Shown: positions 52,796 through 61,825, counted from the first letter of the stretch. The stretch: DNA of 64,000 nucleotides from Bacillota bacterium (GCA_023392595.1 JAEVYU010000039.1:49408-113407), one strand, 5' to 3'. Made by a program: numbers and translations. Notes: generated from the letters alone by a model not told the origin.

Positions 52796-53236
52796 ATGTT
52801 GCAAAAAAATCGTAAGAATGAAGACGGCTATACGTTGATTGAAATCCTGGCGGTTTTGACATTACTGGCTTTTATCATCACGATGGTGGCCCCCAATATT
52901 ATTAACAGCCTGCAAAATGGCCAGGTGAAAGCGGCTAAATCCCAGATCAGTTCCACCGAAAATGTTTTAAACTCTTATTACTTGGATAATTCCGCTTACC
53001 CATCAACCGAGCAAGGGTTGAAGGCGTTGATTGAGAAACCGAATGCTTCTCCTATACCGGAAAACTGGAACGGCCCGTATTTACAAAAGAATAAAATGCC
53101 CGCCGATCCTTGGGGCCACGAATTGCATTATAAATCGCCGGGTGAACATAATCCCGATACCTATGATTTGTTCAGTTACGGCAAGGACAATGCCGAGGGC
53201 GGAACCGGGGCCAATGCCGATATTGGAAACTGGTAA
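52796..53236 (+). CDS. gspG: Major pseudopilin GspG
   Basis: 146 residues. The prepilin cleavage site is DG|YTLIEILAVLTLL followed by a hydrophobic helix. The C-terminal part has the GspG calcium-site region (YPSTEQGLKALIEKP, PADPWGHELHYKSPGEH, YDLFSYGKDN) diagnostic of type II secretion major pseudopilins. ATG 52796 with GGAGTGA upstream. It overlaps gspH by 23 bases. Confidence 0.95.
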   Translation: MLQKNRKNEDGYTLIEILAVLTLLAFIITMVAPNIINSLQNGQVKAAKSQISSTENVLNSYYLDNSAYPSTEQGLKALIEKPNASPIPENWNGPYLQKNKMPADPWGHELHYKSPGEHNPDTYDLFSYGKDNAEGGTGANADIGNW

Positions 53237-53807
53237 ACGGACCGCAGGCTTTACCCTGCTGGAAGTGGCGGCGGTCATTGCGTTAATCGGCGTAATATCC
53301 ATACTGGCCTTGCCAAGAATCACTCTCTCCCTGGAACAGGTGGAGGTCGGTTCTGTGGGGCGGCTTATCCAATCCGACATCCGTCAAATGCGGAACGAAT
53401 CGGTAATGGATCCCGCCACGGAGAAAGTGGTGTCGTTCACTCAAAACGGGTATTCGTTCACCATCGGGGATCATTATATAACCCGCAACTTTCGCTATGA
53501 ATTTGCATTCGAACTACCCCAACAGGCGGAGGATGAAGCGCTTCCTCCCGATACCCTCGGGGATGCAAGGCAAAATGAAACGGCTCCATCGGGAACCCTT
53601 CGCGATGGCGACGATGCTGACGATGATGATGGTACCGAAGTTCCTCCGGAACTGTCCTATGAAATTCATTTTATCGGTGGAGAATTAGACAATGAAGTCC
53701 AATTTCATTGGAAAACCAGGAATTTTGAAGGCTCCTTTCTTTGCAAGGCTGACGGAGCTGTGGAATGGAAATATCTACGGCAACAACATAGCGCAAAATC
53801 AAAGTGA
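53214..53807 (+). CDS. gspH: Minor pseudopilin GspH
   Basis: 197 residues. Prepilin motif AG|FTLLEVAAVIALIG. The body has an unusual acidic insert (about 120-145) with a run of aspartates, perhaps calcium-binding. ATG 53214 overlaps gspG; the longer frame to 53031 is antisense to no known start. Order G-H-I-J-K and motif support the H assignment. Confidence 0.85.
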   Translation: MPILETGKRTAGFTLLEVAAVIALIGVISILALPRITLSLEQVEVGSVGRLIQSDIRQMRNESVMDPATEKVVSFTQNGYSFTIGDHYITRNFRYEFAFELPQQAEDEALPPDTLGDARQNETAPSGTLRDGDDADDDDGTEVPPELSYEIHFIGGELDNEVQFHWKTRNFEGSFLCKADGAVEWKYLRQQHSAKSK

Positions 53808-54156
53808 ATCCAGCGGCGGGTTTACCCTGCTGGAAGTGTTAATTGCCATTACCATTACCGGGCTGGTGATGGCGGTATTATCCAACGCCTTGATCCAAAA
53901 CACTCAAAATCAACATTTGTTGCAAGAGAGGCAAATCGCCCTGGTTCTCGGCCGCAGCAAACTTGCGGAAATCGTTTATAACAGCGAATCGGGTTCTTTC
54001 GGCGACTTTGAGGGTCCTTACAAGAAGTTTCACTGGTATGCTTCATCGGAAAATTTAGCGGATGGTTATGCCAAAATCACTTTATCGGTAGAATGGAGGG
54101 ATGTCCGTGCTCGTTCCCACCAAACCGTCCTTATCGGTTACAGCCTTCCGCAATGA
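53692..54156 (+). CDS. gspI: Minor pseudopilin GspI
   Basis: 154 residues. The prepilin motif GG|FTLLEVLIAITITGLVM comes after an unusually long leader of about 42 residues. ATG 53692 has GGTGGAG eight bases upstream and overlaps gspH by 116 bases. NQNQHLLQERQIALVLGRSKLAE-like text matches GspI helices. Confidence 0.87.
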   Translation: MKSNFIGKPGILKAPFFARLTELWNGNIYGNNIAQNQSESSGGFTLLEVLIAITITGLVMAVLSNALIQNTQNQHLLQERQIALVLGRSKLAEIVYNSESGSFGDFEGPYKKFHWYASSENLADGYAKITLSVEWRDVRARSHQTVLIGYSLPQ

Positions 54157-54712
54157 TCTAGGTATGACATTGGTGGAAGTATTAGCTTCTCTGAGTTTGC
54201 TAATGATTTTGCTTGGGGTTTTGTCGCAATTTTTATATACGGATGTCCGGATATGGGGTAAAAATAACAGTGCTTTCGAACGGGGTTATCAATTACGGGT
54301 ATTGTCGCAAACCTTTCATAACGACCTGGGTTCAATGGTCAGCGGTGCTTTTCTCGCTGAACCGTCCCTCCAGGGAGATGATTACCATTTCGTCTTTTGG
54401 GCTGTCAAACCTGATGGTTTGGTCCAGATTCAATACCGTTACGATCCATCCGCTCAGAAAGTTTTTCGTTCGGCGGGGTTTTGGGGAAACAAACCCCAGG
54501 AAAAGTTGGTCTTTGATCGGGTGGAAGATTGGAAATTCGAATATTACCGGCCCAAAACCAAAAACTGGGAGCTTTATTGGAAGCCGGATCAAAATAAAAC
54601 GGATCTACCCTCTTTAGTCCGGGTGACCGCAAAGATTCACAATAATCATGCCGAAATGTTGGTTGTGCCTCTCCCGGTTTGGCGCAATGAAAGTGATGAT
54701 CATGGAACATAA
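54107..54712 (+). CDS. gspJ: Minor pseudopilin GspJ
   Basis: 201 residues. Prepilin motif LG|MTLVEVLASLSLLMILLG. GTG 54107 sits six bases after GGAGG; an ATG two codons earlier abuts that site. The C-terminal half (VFDRVEDWKFEYY, LPSLVRVTAKI) is typical of GspJ. It overlaps gspI by 50 bases. Confidence 0.87.
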   Translation: MLVPTKPSLSVTAFRNDLGMTLVEVLASLSLLMILLGVLSQFLYTDVRIWGKNNSAFERGYQLRVLSQTFHNDLGSMVSGAFLAEPSLQGDDYHFVFWAVKPDGLVQIQYRYDPSAQKVFRSAGFWGNKPQEKLVFDRVEDWKFEYYRPKTKNWELYWKPDQNKTDLPSLVRVTAKIHNNHAEMLVVPLPVWRNESDDHGT

Positions 54713-56015
54713 CGAGCGGGGTTCGACTTTAATCATTGTGGTTTGGTTTATCGCCATCGCCGGCATCCTTGCCACCTTTCTATTTTATAGCAGCCAGGCG
54801 CAACAGGCGTCAGTGGTTCACTTTGAGAAGCAACAGCGTTATACCCAGATTGCCCAGGCTGTCCTCCATGAATATTTGGGACTTCTGGTGAAAGACGACA
54901 AGGAATTCAATTCACCCCAAGACGACTGGTACGCCAAGGGCCGGGTTGACGTAAGCCCGAAAGAGTATGAGGGGTATGAGGTAACCCTGATCATTGAAGA
55001 CGAAGGAAGTAAACCCAACATCAATACCCTGAGTGAAGCTGCTTTAGGGCAGTTGCTTAAGATTGTCACCACAGAACTTGCTAGTCCATCCGATTCGCCT
55101 TCACCGACGGCCAGCCCGACACCGACCGAAGCCCCTCCAAGCGGGTCGCCGAGCGCCAAACCGGAAATTTCGTTGGATCCGATATTGGATTGGCGGGACC
55201 GGAATAGCGAACCCCGGCCGGGAGGCGCGGAAAACACTTATTACCAAGGTCTCAATCCATCCTATAAATCCAGGGACGGTTGCTTTTCTTCCCGGGAAGA
55301 AATCAAACTCGTGAAAAACGGCGACCAGCTCTATGAACTTTTGGCGCCGGAGCTTACGGTTTTTGGGAAAGTCAATCCCAATACAATTTCCGGGGAAACC
55401 TTTTGTGACATATTACATTCGGCGGGGGACTTTTTTTCCGACAGCGAGCTGGATACGATCCAAGAGCAATTCGAAGATTACCGGTCAACCCGGGGACGTT
55501 TTGCGGAAGTCGATAATGTCAAGGATTTAGGGAAAATCACCTCCATTACATTGGACAAATTCAAAGGATTGTTGCAGATCGGCGGCTCCTGTAATGTGAA
55601 CATGGCGACCAAAACCAGCCTGTCGGTGATTTTGAAAGACGCCGGCTATGGCGACGCCGAGGTTAACAATATTTTAAGCCGCCGCAAAACGCGGGCTTTT
55701 GAAAACGTCACCGATACTTATGGACTACTGGGCTATAACCTCAGGATGACCACGAAAGAGAAAAAGAAACCCGATGATTTTTTTACGACAGTTTCGACGA
55801 TTATCCGCTATCAAATCTGGGTCCGTTCCGAGAAAGGCCAGGATTGCTACTATCTGGACGTGGTATGGCAACGGCAAAAGGCGGGGGTGAAAAAAGAATG
55901 GCAAGTTACTCTCTTAGCGTCCCGGGAATTGTGGAACAAGGCAGCCCCGGAAATTCCCCAACTGGAGGAACAAACTGAGGATGAACAAAATAAAGAACCG
56001 AGTCCAAGTCCATAA
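54687..56015 (+). CDS. gspK: Minor pseudopilin GspK
   Basis: About 442 residues, large as expected for GspK, which caps the pseudopilus tip with I and J. Prepilin-like motif RG|STLIIVVWFIAIAGIL without the usual glutamate at +5, as in GspK. A Pro/Ser/Thr-rich linker (about 135-165) is inserted in the globular part. ELTVFGKVNPNT and NVNMATKTSLSVIL are helix-hairpin-helix-like segments of the family. Start could be ATG 54687 or 54702. Confidence 0.87.
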   Translation: MKVMIMEHNERGSTLIIVVWFIAIAGILATFLFYSSQAQQASVVHFEKQQRYTQIAQAVLHEYLGLLVKDDKEFNSPQDDWYAKGRVDVSPKEYEGYEVTLIIEDEGSKPNINTLSEAALGQLLKIVTTELASPSDSPSPTASPTPTEAPPSGSPSAKPEISLDPILDWRDRNSEPRPGGAENTYYQGLNPSYKSRDGCFSSREEIKLVKNGDQLYELLAPELTVFGKVNPNTISGETFCDILHSAGDFFSDSELDTIQEQFEDYRSTRGRFAEVDNVKDLGKITSITLDKFKGLLQIGGSCNVNMATKTSLSVILKDAGYGDAEVNNILSRRKTRAFENVTDTYGLLGYNLRMTTKEKKKPDDFFTTVSTIIRYQIWVRSEKGQDCYYLDVVWQRQKAGVKKEWQVTLLASRELWNKAAPEIPQLEEQTEDEQNKEPSPSP

Positions 56016-57441
56016 AATGAAATTTTCCCAAAACACCATTGTGGTCGAGTTGAGCAGGGATTCACTGACAGTGGTCGAACTGGCGAACCGTAACAATGGG
56101 GCCGAATTGGTCCGTTTCACGGTCCGTCCCTTTCCGGCGGAAGGCCTTCAGGCAACCTGGCTCAAAGCGGTTTGGCGCCATGAGCATTTTTCGGAGCCGC
56201 GGGTGATCTATTGTTTATCCCCGGAGATGGTTGAGTATAAGTCGCTGGTCATGCCGGTGCTTCCCCCGGCGCAACTGGAAGAGGGAGTGAAAGTCGAGCT
56301 TGAAAACAGTAATAACTCTCATTCGCCAAAGTTGGCCAAGGTGATTGACTGGAAAAGTCAGGATAAAATGTTTCTGGTCAATGCGGCGCTGGTGAACGGC
56401 GAATTGCTGTCCCAAAAAATCCAGTTGTTAAAAGATGCCGGGTTGGAAGTCCTTTGGACGGGATTACGATTTCAGGGGCTGCGCAATTTTATCAATTTTA
56501 ACCGGGATTTTTTTGAAGATGCTCATTCCGGCACTGTTTATATAGACTTCGATGAACACCAAAGCGAATTGGGAATTATCCAAGACGAAGTTTTGTTTTT
56601 TCGCCAGGGGCTTCACTGGGGGGGATTGGATTTCCAGGATCAGCAGGATTTGGAGGCAAGGACTGATTTTCAGGATGATATCCGTTTGATGCTTGCCGCT
56701 TACCAGGCTGAAACGAAGCTACCAGTTCCCAAGAAATTGATCCCTTTTAACACCGACGAAGCCACTCGGGGGGTTTGCGATATTTTGGCCAAGGAATTGG
56801 GGTTCCGCCTTTACGTGCCGGAAAAGACCAAATTGACCGGAGTCATCACCGGTATCCATACCCGTAAACTGGCTCCTTCAATCGGTTTGGCCCTGGATAA
56901 TGCGGGAGTTTTACAGTCAAAGACCTTAAAAATTTTTACCCCCCAACAGGAAGCGGCCAAAGCAAACCGGGAAAAACTGAAGATCGGTATTTACGTCGCC
57001 GTCCTCATCGGATTTTTCCTGAGCGGTATCTTCATTAATTTACAGGCAAACGCCATCCGGGGCGCGCAAACCGGGAAATGGCTGCAGGGTAGAGCGGCGT
57101 TATTGAATAGTCTGCGGCTGATGGAAAGACAGACCACCCAAAATACCCATCAAATTAAAGAGCTCCGGAGTTGGCTCGGCAAACAAAACCGGGAGTTGGA
57201 ATTTTTATTGCTCCTGCAGAATAATCTTCCGGACGGCACCCAAATCACCGATCTAACCATTGAAAACGGGATTGTTAAGGATCTATCGGGGGTGACCCCT
57301 TCGGCATCGTTATTGCTCAATAAGATCAAGGGTGTGCCGGGGCTGGAAAACCTAAAGCTAAAGGGGACGATTTCCTCCAGTCTCCAGGGGGAAATCTTTC
57401 AGTTGGAAGGAACGCTTTCCGGGAAGGGGACTTTGCCGTGA
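55981..57441 (+). CDS. gspL: GspL (PilM/PilN-like) assembly protein
   Basis: 486 residues. The N-terminal about 310 residues have the actin-like PilM/GspL cytoplasmic fold (VVELSRDSLTVVELA, VYIDFDEHQSELGII). A single membrane segment (about 341-361) is followed by a PilN-like periplasmic part with LLQNNLPDGTQITDLTIENG. It recruits GspE to the membrane. ATG overlaps gspK by 35 bases. Confidence 0.87.
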   Translation: MNKIKNRVQVHKMKFSQNTIVVELSRDSLTVVELANRNNGAELVRFTVRPFPAEGLQATWLKAVWRHEHFSEPRVIYCLSPEMVEYKSLVMPVLPPAQLEEGVKVELENSNNSHSPKLAKVIDWKSQDKMFLVNAALVNGELLSQKIQLLKDAGLEVLWTGLRFQGLRNFINFNRDFFEDAHSGTVYIDFDEHQSELGIIQDEVLFFRQGLHWGGLDFQDQQDLEARTDFQDDIRLMLAAYQAETKLPVPKKLIPFNTDEATRGVCDILAKELGFRLYVPEKTKLTGVITGIHTRKLAPSIGLALDNAGVLQSKTLKIFTPQQEAAKANREKLKIGIYVAVLIGFFLSGIFINLQANAIRGAQTGKWLQGRAALLNSLRLMERQTTQNTHQIKELRSWLGKQNRELEFLLLLQNNLPDGTQITDLTIENGIVKDLSGVTPSASLLLNKIKGVPGLENLKLKGTISSSLQGEIFQLEGTLSGKGTLP

Positions 57442-57962
57442 CCAAAAGGGAACAACACTTGATAATCCTCGTTGCCGTCCTGATTGCGGGTTGGATGGTT
57501 TACCGTTTTTGGCCCCAGTCTCAGGAGCAGGCCCAAAGCGGGGGCTCACTCCAGGGCAATCAGCCGATTCGTTTGGAAGAAGCCAACCGTTTGTTGCGTT
57601 CGCGTCAAAACATTCTGGCGCGGAACCGGGATGGCCAGAAGGAATTGAAAGTTTACCTAAGCCGTTTTTATTCCTCGGTCCGTCCGGAAGAGGCCAACCT
57701 CGCTTTGCTGAAAACCGTTGAAGACCTTGCCGCTCAAACCGGCCTGGCGGTGCAGCAGAAAAATATGGCCATATTTCGGGATAATACTATCGGCGTGTCG
57801 CTGGAGGGCAAAACCGGGCCGGAATCCCTGATCCGCTTTTTACAACTGACCAGTCAAAACTCACTGGGGCTACGGATAAACCGGCTGCAGATTCATAGTT
57901 TGCCGGAGTCGAAGCAATTGAGTTATCAGGTAACGGTTATTACCTTGATGGTGAAGAAATAA
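57438..57962 (+). CDS. gspM: GspM (PilO-like) assembly protein
   Basis: 174 residues. One N-terminal membrane segment (LIILVAVLIAGWMVYRF), a short coiled coil and a ferredoxin-like PilO/GspM domain (LIRFLQLTSQNSLGLRINRLQIHSL). GTG start overlaps the gspL stop (GTGA). Last gene before a 155-bp repeat element. Confidence 0.85.
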   Translation: MTKREQHLIILVAVLIAGWMVYRFWPQSQEQAQSGGSLQGNQPIRLEEANRLLRSRQNILARNRDGQKELKVYLSRFYSSVRPEEANLALLKTVEDLAAQTGLAVQQKNMAIFRDNTIGVSLEGKTGPESLIRFLQLTSQNSLGLRINRLQIHSLPESKQLSYQVTVITLMVKK

Positions 57963-57991
57963 ATATGCGCCTTCGTGGCCCATTTATTTCC

Positions 57992-58146
57992 GCCACAGAG
58001 ACACAGAGAAAAGATTATTTAAGCCGGCATGGCCGGCATAGTAATACTTTCAAATGGATTGAATCGGCGCAAATGGATGAATGGCAGAATCGTGATGGAA
58101 AAAAAGCATTAAAAAATTTTCCCGGTGAACGCTGTGTCTCTGTGGC
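57992..58146. mobile_element. 155-bp element with perfect 15-bp inverted ends
   Basis: GCCACAGAGACACAG at 57992-58006 and its exact complement CTGTGTCTCTGTGGC at 58132-58146. The interior has an internal palindrome (GCCGGCATGGCCGGC) and no convincing gene. It separates gspM from the gspC-like gene. A related end occurs at 48429-48455. No transposase is present, so it is non-autonomous if mobile. Confidence 0.65.
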
Positions 58147-58197
58147 AAAAAAATAGGCCACCGGATATCAAAAGAATGATGAGAAGGATGTTTTTTC

Positions 58198-58644
58198 ATG
58201 GACAAAATATTGATTTTGATTAAAAAATATCTCAAACTGGCCTTCATATGTTCTTTGGCGGTCTTTTTCTGGGGCCTGTCCACCTGGATTACCGCCCGGA
58301 ACTATCAACCCGATGTCCCGGTTCCGGCGCCCATGCGGCATTCCCTACCGAAACCGAAAGAGAGCGCTTTCCCGGTGGCCCGCTATCAAAGTTTATTCGG
58401 GGGGAGCCTGTTTTTTGGTGAGGATGTAAAGCAGACGGCGGGAGGTTTTCAGTCGAGGCTGATCCTTTGGGGCCTGATCAATAACGGATGGGCCGTGGTG
58501 GGGGACGATCCCGCCTCCAACCAAAATACCTGGATCGTTAAAGCCGGGGATACGGCGGCGGGTGAGAAAATCGTTTCGGTGGGAGTAAGGTGCATTACGG
58601 TGAGGAACGGGAGCGGGGAAGGGATTGTGGCGATGAGGGAGTAG
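58198..58644 (+). CDS. GspC-like secretion protein
   Basis: 148 residues. An N-terminal membrane segment (FICSLAVFFWGLSTWIT) is followed by a Pro-rich linker and an HR-like domain: SRLILWGLINNGWAVVGDD, IVKAGDTAAGEKIVSVGVRCITVRNGSG. This resembles the homology region by which GspC contacts the GspD secretin. A PDZ domain is lacking. Position after gspM supports the assignment; identity to GspC is weak. Confidence 0.65.
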   Translation: MDKILILIKKYLKLAFICSLAVFFWGLSTWITARNYQPDVPVPAPMRHSLPKPKESAFPVARYQSLFGGSLFFGEDVKQTAGGFQSRLILWGLINNGWAVVGDDPASNQNTWIVKAGDTAAGEKIVSVGVRCITVRNGSGEGIVAMRE

Positions 58645-58734
58645 GTTTGAAGCAATATAAACAACTGCATCTTCGTAATTTCTTTTGATTTTACCTTCGG
58701 TGACTTTTTTCCGAATGAATAATGGAATTCCTCA

Positions 58735-58995
58735 ATGGTATATACGAGGTGTTATATCAAGTCAAGATTGATTTTACTTCACAACAAACAGTACCGGGAG
58801 TTATCCTCGGAAATCATTGAAGTCCAACATACGCTGCTCGATAACCTGCCTCCCCGGTTACAATCTTTGGTAAACCGGTATGACGAGGCCGAAGCCGAGC
58901 AAGACACCATCGTGATGATAGCCATGTACCGGCAAGGTTTTATGGATGGAGTGAAATCTAGAAATTTAATAAACAGGTATGGGATAATCCATTAG
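58735..58995 (+). pseudogene. Degenerate copy of the 62176 gene (DUF6809-like)
   Basis: From about residue 15 on it is close to the protein at 62176-62469 (LPPRLQSLVNRYDEAEAEQD, YRQGFMDGVKS, LINRYGIIH), but its first 15 residues differ and no ribosome site precedes the ATG. Probably a 5'-damaged duplicate. The shared text continues past the stop codon, showing DNA-level duplication of this unit. Confidence 0.6.
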
Positions 58996-59279
58996 TACTT
59001 ACATTCTGGATTACCTCCAAACTGGCTTATTATACACTTTATGATTCGTATTTTTCAAAACATAATGTCTATACCTTATGTCAGGCGGTAAATAAGGAAG
59101 ATGAAGAACAGGGGAAGCTAAATATATAGGCATTAATGCCGATCTTTTCCTGTCCACGGATTCCACCGGCTGGGTTCCTGGTATGAGCGCGCAAAAAGGA
59201 ACTAAAAACGCGCTGGAACCTAAGGTTCCCGTCCTCATCTTATCCCGCTGGCATCCTTGCCGCTGGAACCTTAAAGACT

Positions 59280-59310
59280 GGCCGGCTTCGTCCTGGAGCC
59301 GGCCTTCTAT
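59280..59310 (+). terminator. Hairpin at the left border of direct repeat copy 1
   Basis: GGCCGGCT and AGCCGGCC perfect eight-base-pair stem, followed by TTCTAT. The equivalent position at repeat copy 2 (62729) has a different stem. Confidence 0.5.
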
Positions 59311-59927
59311 ATGGTTTTGTATGCCGACGGCAGTTTTTCTTCCAAGAAAAGATGCCGCGCCGCCGACATCCCTGATCGGCGGTTAAAGCCTTTTTAAAAT
59401 GGTCTATAAACAATTCTGCCCAAGATATTTGTGCCCCAATAATTAAGCGCGCAAGAAAAAAGGCCTATTTGTGATCTCCGAAATGGTCAGTAGGAAGCTG
59501 ACCACGCGGACTTGATAGCATGGATGTATCACGGACGTCGGCCCACAGAATTACCCAAGAAGACGACTACATGGACGTAGGAGTCAGTTAAATTGCGCCA
59601 GCGTTCCTTCGACATTCATGGAGGAATGTCGTGATAGCGGGGGAACCCGGGGGGACGCTCTCCCCGGGCCGATGGGTTCTTCGCGATGAAACTCATCGCG
59701 CGGGTTGCTCCGGGAACAACCCTTGGCCTTAGAGGGTTCGGGAGAGCGGGTGGCGTCTCCCGTTGGCTACGAAGCAATTCCTAAGTTTAAGATTTTAACG
59801 AATCTTGACTATTGAGTATGTATGACGCTGCAGGGAATCTGGTAAAAAAAGGGAATCAATATCAGATTAACAAAGACACCGTTACCTTTACCGCCACTAT
59901 CGGCGAAGGGGTTGAGTACTGGGAATA
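59311..59927 (+). repeat. Direct repeat copy 1 (about 617 bp) leading into rhs
   Basis: From ATGGTTTTGT through the GC-rich element into the first codons of the rhs fragment, closely matching 62758-63380. The differences are small indels plus a replaced internal hairpin. Confidence 0.85.
59632..59769 (+). repeat. GC-rich hairpin element, copy 1
   Basis: Begins TGATAGCGGGGG, includes CCCGGGGGGA...TCCCCGGG, then CGCGATGA/TCATCGCG and GGGTTG/CAACCC hairpins, and ends GGTGGCGTCTCCCGTTGGC. Copies 2 and 3 have one CCAAAGGGTATG hairpin in the middle instead. Confidence 0.75.
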
Positions 59928-61263
59928 CACTTACGACCTGCTGAACCGGCTGACCGAAGTCGCTAAAAACGGCACGGTGGTGGCGGATTACGGTTACAGC
60001 CCCGAGGGGCTGCGGGAGGTCAAACGCTCTGCCGGTGTGACCACGCATTATGTTTTTGAAGGCACGGAACCCCTCTTTGAAAAAAGAATATCCGACGGCC
60101 GGATCCGCAGCTACGTATACGCCCTGGGTAAACATCTGGCCAGGGTGGATGGAGCCATCGGCGATCCCGACGCCAAGATTTATTACTACCACACCGATCA
60201 GGTGGGCAGCGTCAAGGCGGTAACCGATCAGAGCGGCAATGAGGTTTACAATGCGGACTACATGCCCTTTGGCAGCCGGTTTGAGAAAGAGGGAGAGTTC
60301 GATGAAAGCCATGGATTTACCGGGAAAGAGTATGATAGTGATACGGGGTTGTATTATTTTAATGCAAGGTGGTATGATCAGGAGATAGGGAGGTTTATAA
60401 GTGAGGATCAAATTAGTGATCCAAATAATCCAAATTTATATGCTTATGTAGCAAATAACCCATTAGCTAAAACTGATGTTACAGGAAATAATATTGATTA
60501 TGATAATACCTATGATTTGAGTAATTTTATTATAAACGCGTTAAATAATACCTATGATAAAAAATCAACGGAGGATGATCAGTTAGGGCTTTTAAAGGAT
60601 CTTATAACATTTGGAAAAGAACTTGTAAAAGAGGGAGTAAGAGCCTTTAATAATGAATCTCAAGAAGAACAAAAGAAATTCACCGCGATTGCACAGGCCC
60701 TTCTAAAAGTTGATGGGATCAGTATGGATGATCCGACATATGATAAGAAGCTACAGGCTAAAATTAATGAATTAAGACTTAGTATTATTGAAAATAATAG
60801 TGCCGATCTAATTATGGGTTTATCAGGTGGTATTGAAGTAAAAGGGTTACAAGCGACTGAAGAGATTTTTACAAAACTTTTTGGTAAAAAAATAGGGAGT
60901 AGAATTGAAGAATTCATGGGTGAATATGGAGACGTAGGTGGGCATCACGTTTTTGCTAAAGCAGCATTCAAAGATTTAATTACATATGATCCCGATAAAG
61001 GTTTTGCCATTAGTGAATCGTTTATAAAAGAAATGGGTTGGAAAGCCCACATCCCTGATATTTCGGTAAAACAAAGACAATTTTTTAATGAATTAGCAAA
61101 GAGTGGACTTCCTAATAATTTAACTGAACATGCAAGAATTGCAACTCAACTTTTAGAATATGCTGGGGCTACTAGAGAACAGGCCCAATTTATCGTAAAA
61201 AAGGCACTTGCAAATCTTGCAGAACTAGGAGTAACAGCTCCAACTAAAATTCCTTGGCATTAA
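59812..61263 (+). CDS. Orphan Rhs C-terminal fragment with GHH-type nuclease toxin domain
   Basis: 483 residues in an open frame that starts inside an Rhs protein. Residues 1-215 are the Rhs core (YDAAGNLVKKGNQY, YTYDLLNRLTEV, YHTDQVGSVKAVTD, FTGKEYDSDTGLYYFNARWYD, NPNLYAYVANNPL). Residues 216-483 are the variable toxin, ending in GGHHVFAKAAF (about 376) and NLTEHARIA, as in GHH-signature HNH/EndoVII nucleases of polymorphic toxins. The toxin part is more AT-rich. There is no ribosome site or export domain, so it is likely a silent or recombination-donor cassette. Confidence 0.82.
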   Translation: MSMYDAAGNLVKKGNQYQINKDTVTFTATIGEGVEYWEYTYDLLNRLTEVAKNGTVVADYGYSPEGLREVKRSAGVTTHYVFEGTEPLFEKRISDGRIRSYVYALGKHLARVDGAIGDPDAKIYYYHTDQVGSVKAVTDQSGNEVYNADYMPFGSRFEKEGEFDESHGFTGKEYDSDTGLYYFNARWYDQEIGRFISEDQISDPNNPNLYAYVANNPLAKTDVTGNNIDYDNTYDLSNFIINALNNTYDKKSTEDDQLGLLKDLITFGKELVKEGVRAFNNESQEEQKKFTAIAQALLKVDGISMDDPTYDKKLQAKINELRLSIIENNSADLIMGLSGGIEVKGLQATEEIFTKLFGKKIGSRIEEFMGEYGDVGGHHVFAKAAFKDLITYDPDKGFAISESFIKEMGWKAHIPDISVKQRQFFNELAKSGLPNNLTEHARIATQLLEYAGATREQAQFIVKKALANLAELGVTAPTKIPWH

Positions 61264-61288
61264 AAATTCTTGAGGGGAGAAAAACAAT

Positions 61289-61663
61289 ATGACAAATAAA
61301 ACATTAGATTATTTAGGTGAAATGTTAATGAAAAAGGTTCGGGATAAAGTAATTGATAATTGGGATATGATTCTTAATGGCGAGGGAACAACAGCAACAC
61401 CAAAAAAAGTTCATCAAGAATTATCAGGATTTAGTAATGAACAAATAGAAATTATCAAATGGTTAGTTCCAAAAATTGTTGATACGACTATGCATTTTTT
61501 TCTTTCGACAATCGAACAAGAAAAAGAAGTAGCCCTCATGGTTAAGACTGATGACGGTAAAGTAATAAATATTGCAGAAATAAGTGACGGATTAGCTGGG
61601 GAACTTTATACTGAAGAGGGATGGATAATGCGCTTTAGTGAGCAACGTTATGAGGAACTTTAG
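61289..61663 (+). CDS. Presumed immunity protein to the GHH toxin
   Basis: 124 residues, acidic, soluble, no signal. GAGGGGAG precedes ATG 61289, 26 bases after the toxin stop: the usual toxin-immunity order and spacing. Base composition is AT-rich like the toxin domain. No named immunity family is recognised; the role is inferred from position. Confidence 0.68.
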   Translation: MTNKTLDYLGEMLMKKVRDKVIDNWDMILNGEGTTATPKKVHQELSGFSNEQIEIIKWLVPKIVDTTMHFFLSTIEQEKEVALMVKTDDGKVINIAEISDGLAGELYTEEGWIMRFSEQRYEEL

Positions 61664-61711
61664 AAATTTTAAAGTTGATCCAATCTAAGTTTGATTTCTC
61701 AAAATTCATTA

Positions 61712-61748
61712 AAGCTTAACCTTAAGTGGGTTAGGCTTTATTTCTTTT
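61712..61748 (+). terminator. Terminator after immunity gene
   Basis: AAGCTTAACC pairs with GGTTAGGCTT (one wobble), followed by TATTTCTTTT. Confidence 0.8.
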
Positions 61749-61796
61749 GATACGAAATTAAATTTAAATTGAATATTTCCTATTTGCTGAAATTTA

Positions 61797-61825
61797 TTGA
61801 CAATTGTCGCAATATGACTTAATAT
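61797..61825 (+). promoter_or_regulatory. Sigma-A promoter with palindrome over the -35 box
   Basis: TTGACA, 17-base spacer, TAATAT. The perfect palindrome GACAATTGTC (61799-61808) overlaps the -35 hexamer and could be an operator for the HTH protein encoded downstream. Confidence 0.7.

Larger units (their letters stand above)
58996..59811. other. Non-coding spacer upstream of the first rhs cassette
   Basis: No convincing gene. It contains a terminator-like hairpin (59280-59304), the start of a 617-bp direct repeat (59311) and a GC-rich hairpin element (59632-59769), plus a CGACATTC/GAATGTCG hairpin near 59610. Confidence 0.6.

Noticed and set aside
53031..53213. Extended N-terminus of GspH
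   Set aside because: It overlaps gspG out of frame and would place 70 residues before the prepilin cleavage site.
59809..60411. 200-residue minus-strand ORF opposite rhs
   Set aside because: It is a shadow of the Rhs coding frame; hydrophobic low-information text and no ribosome site.
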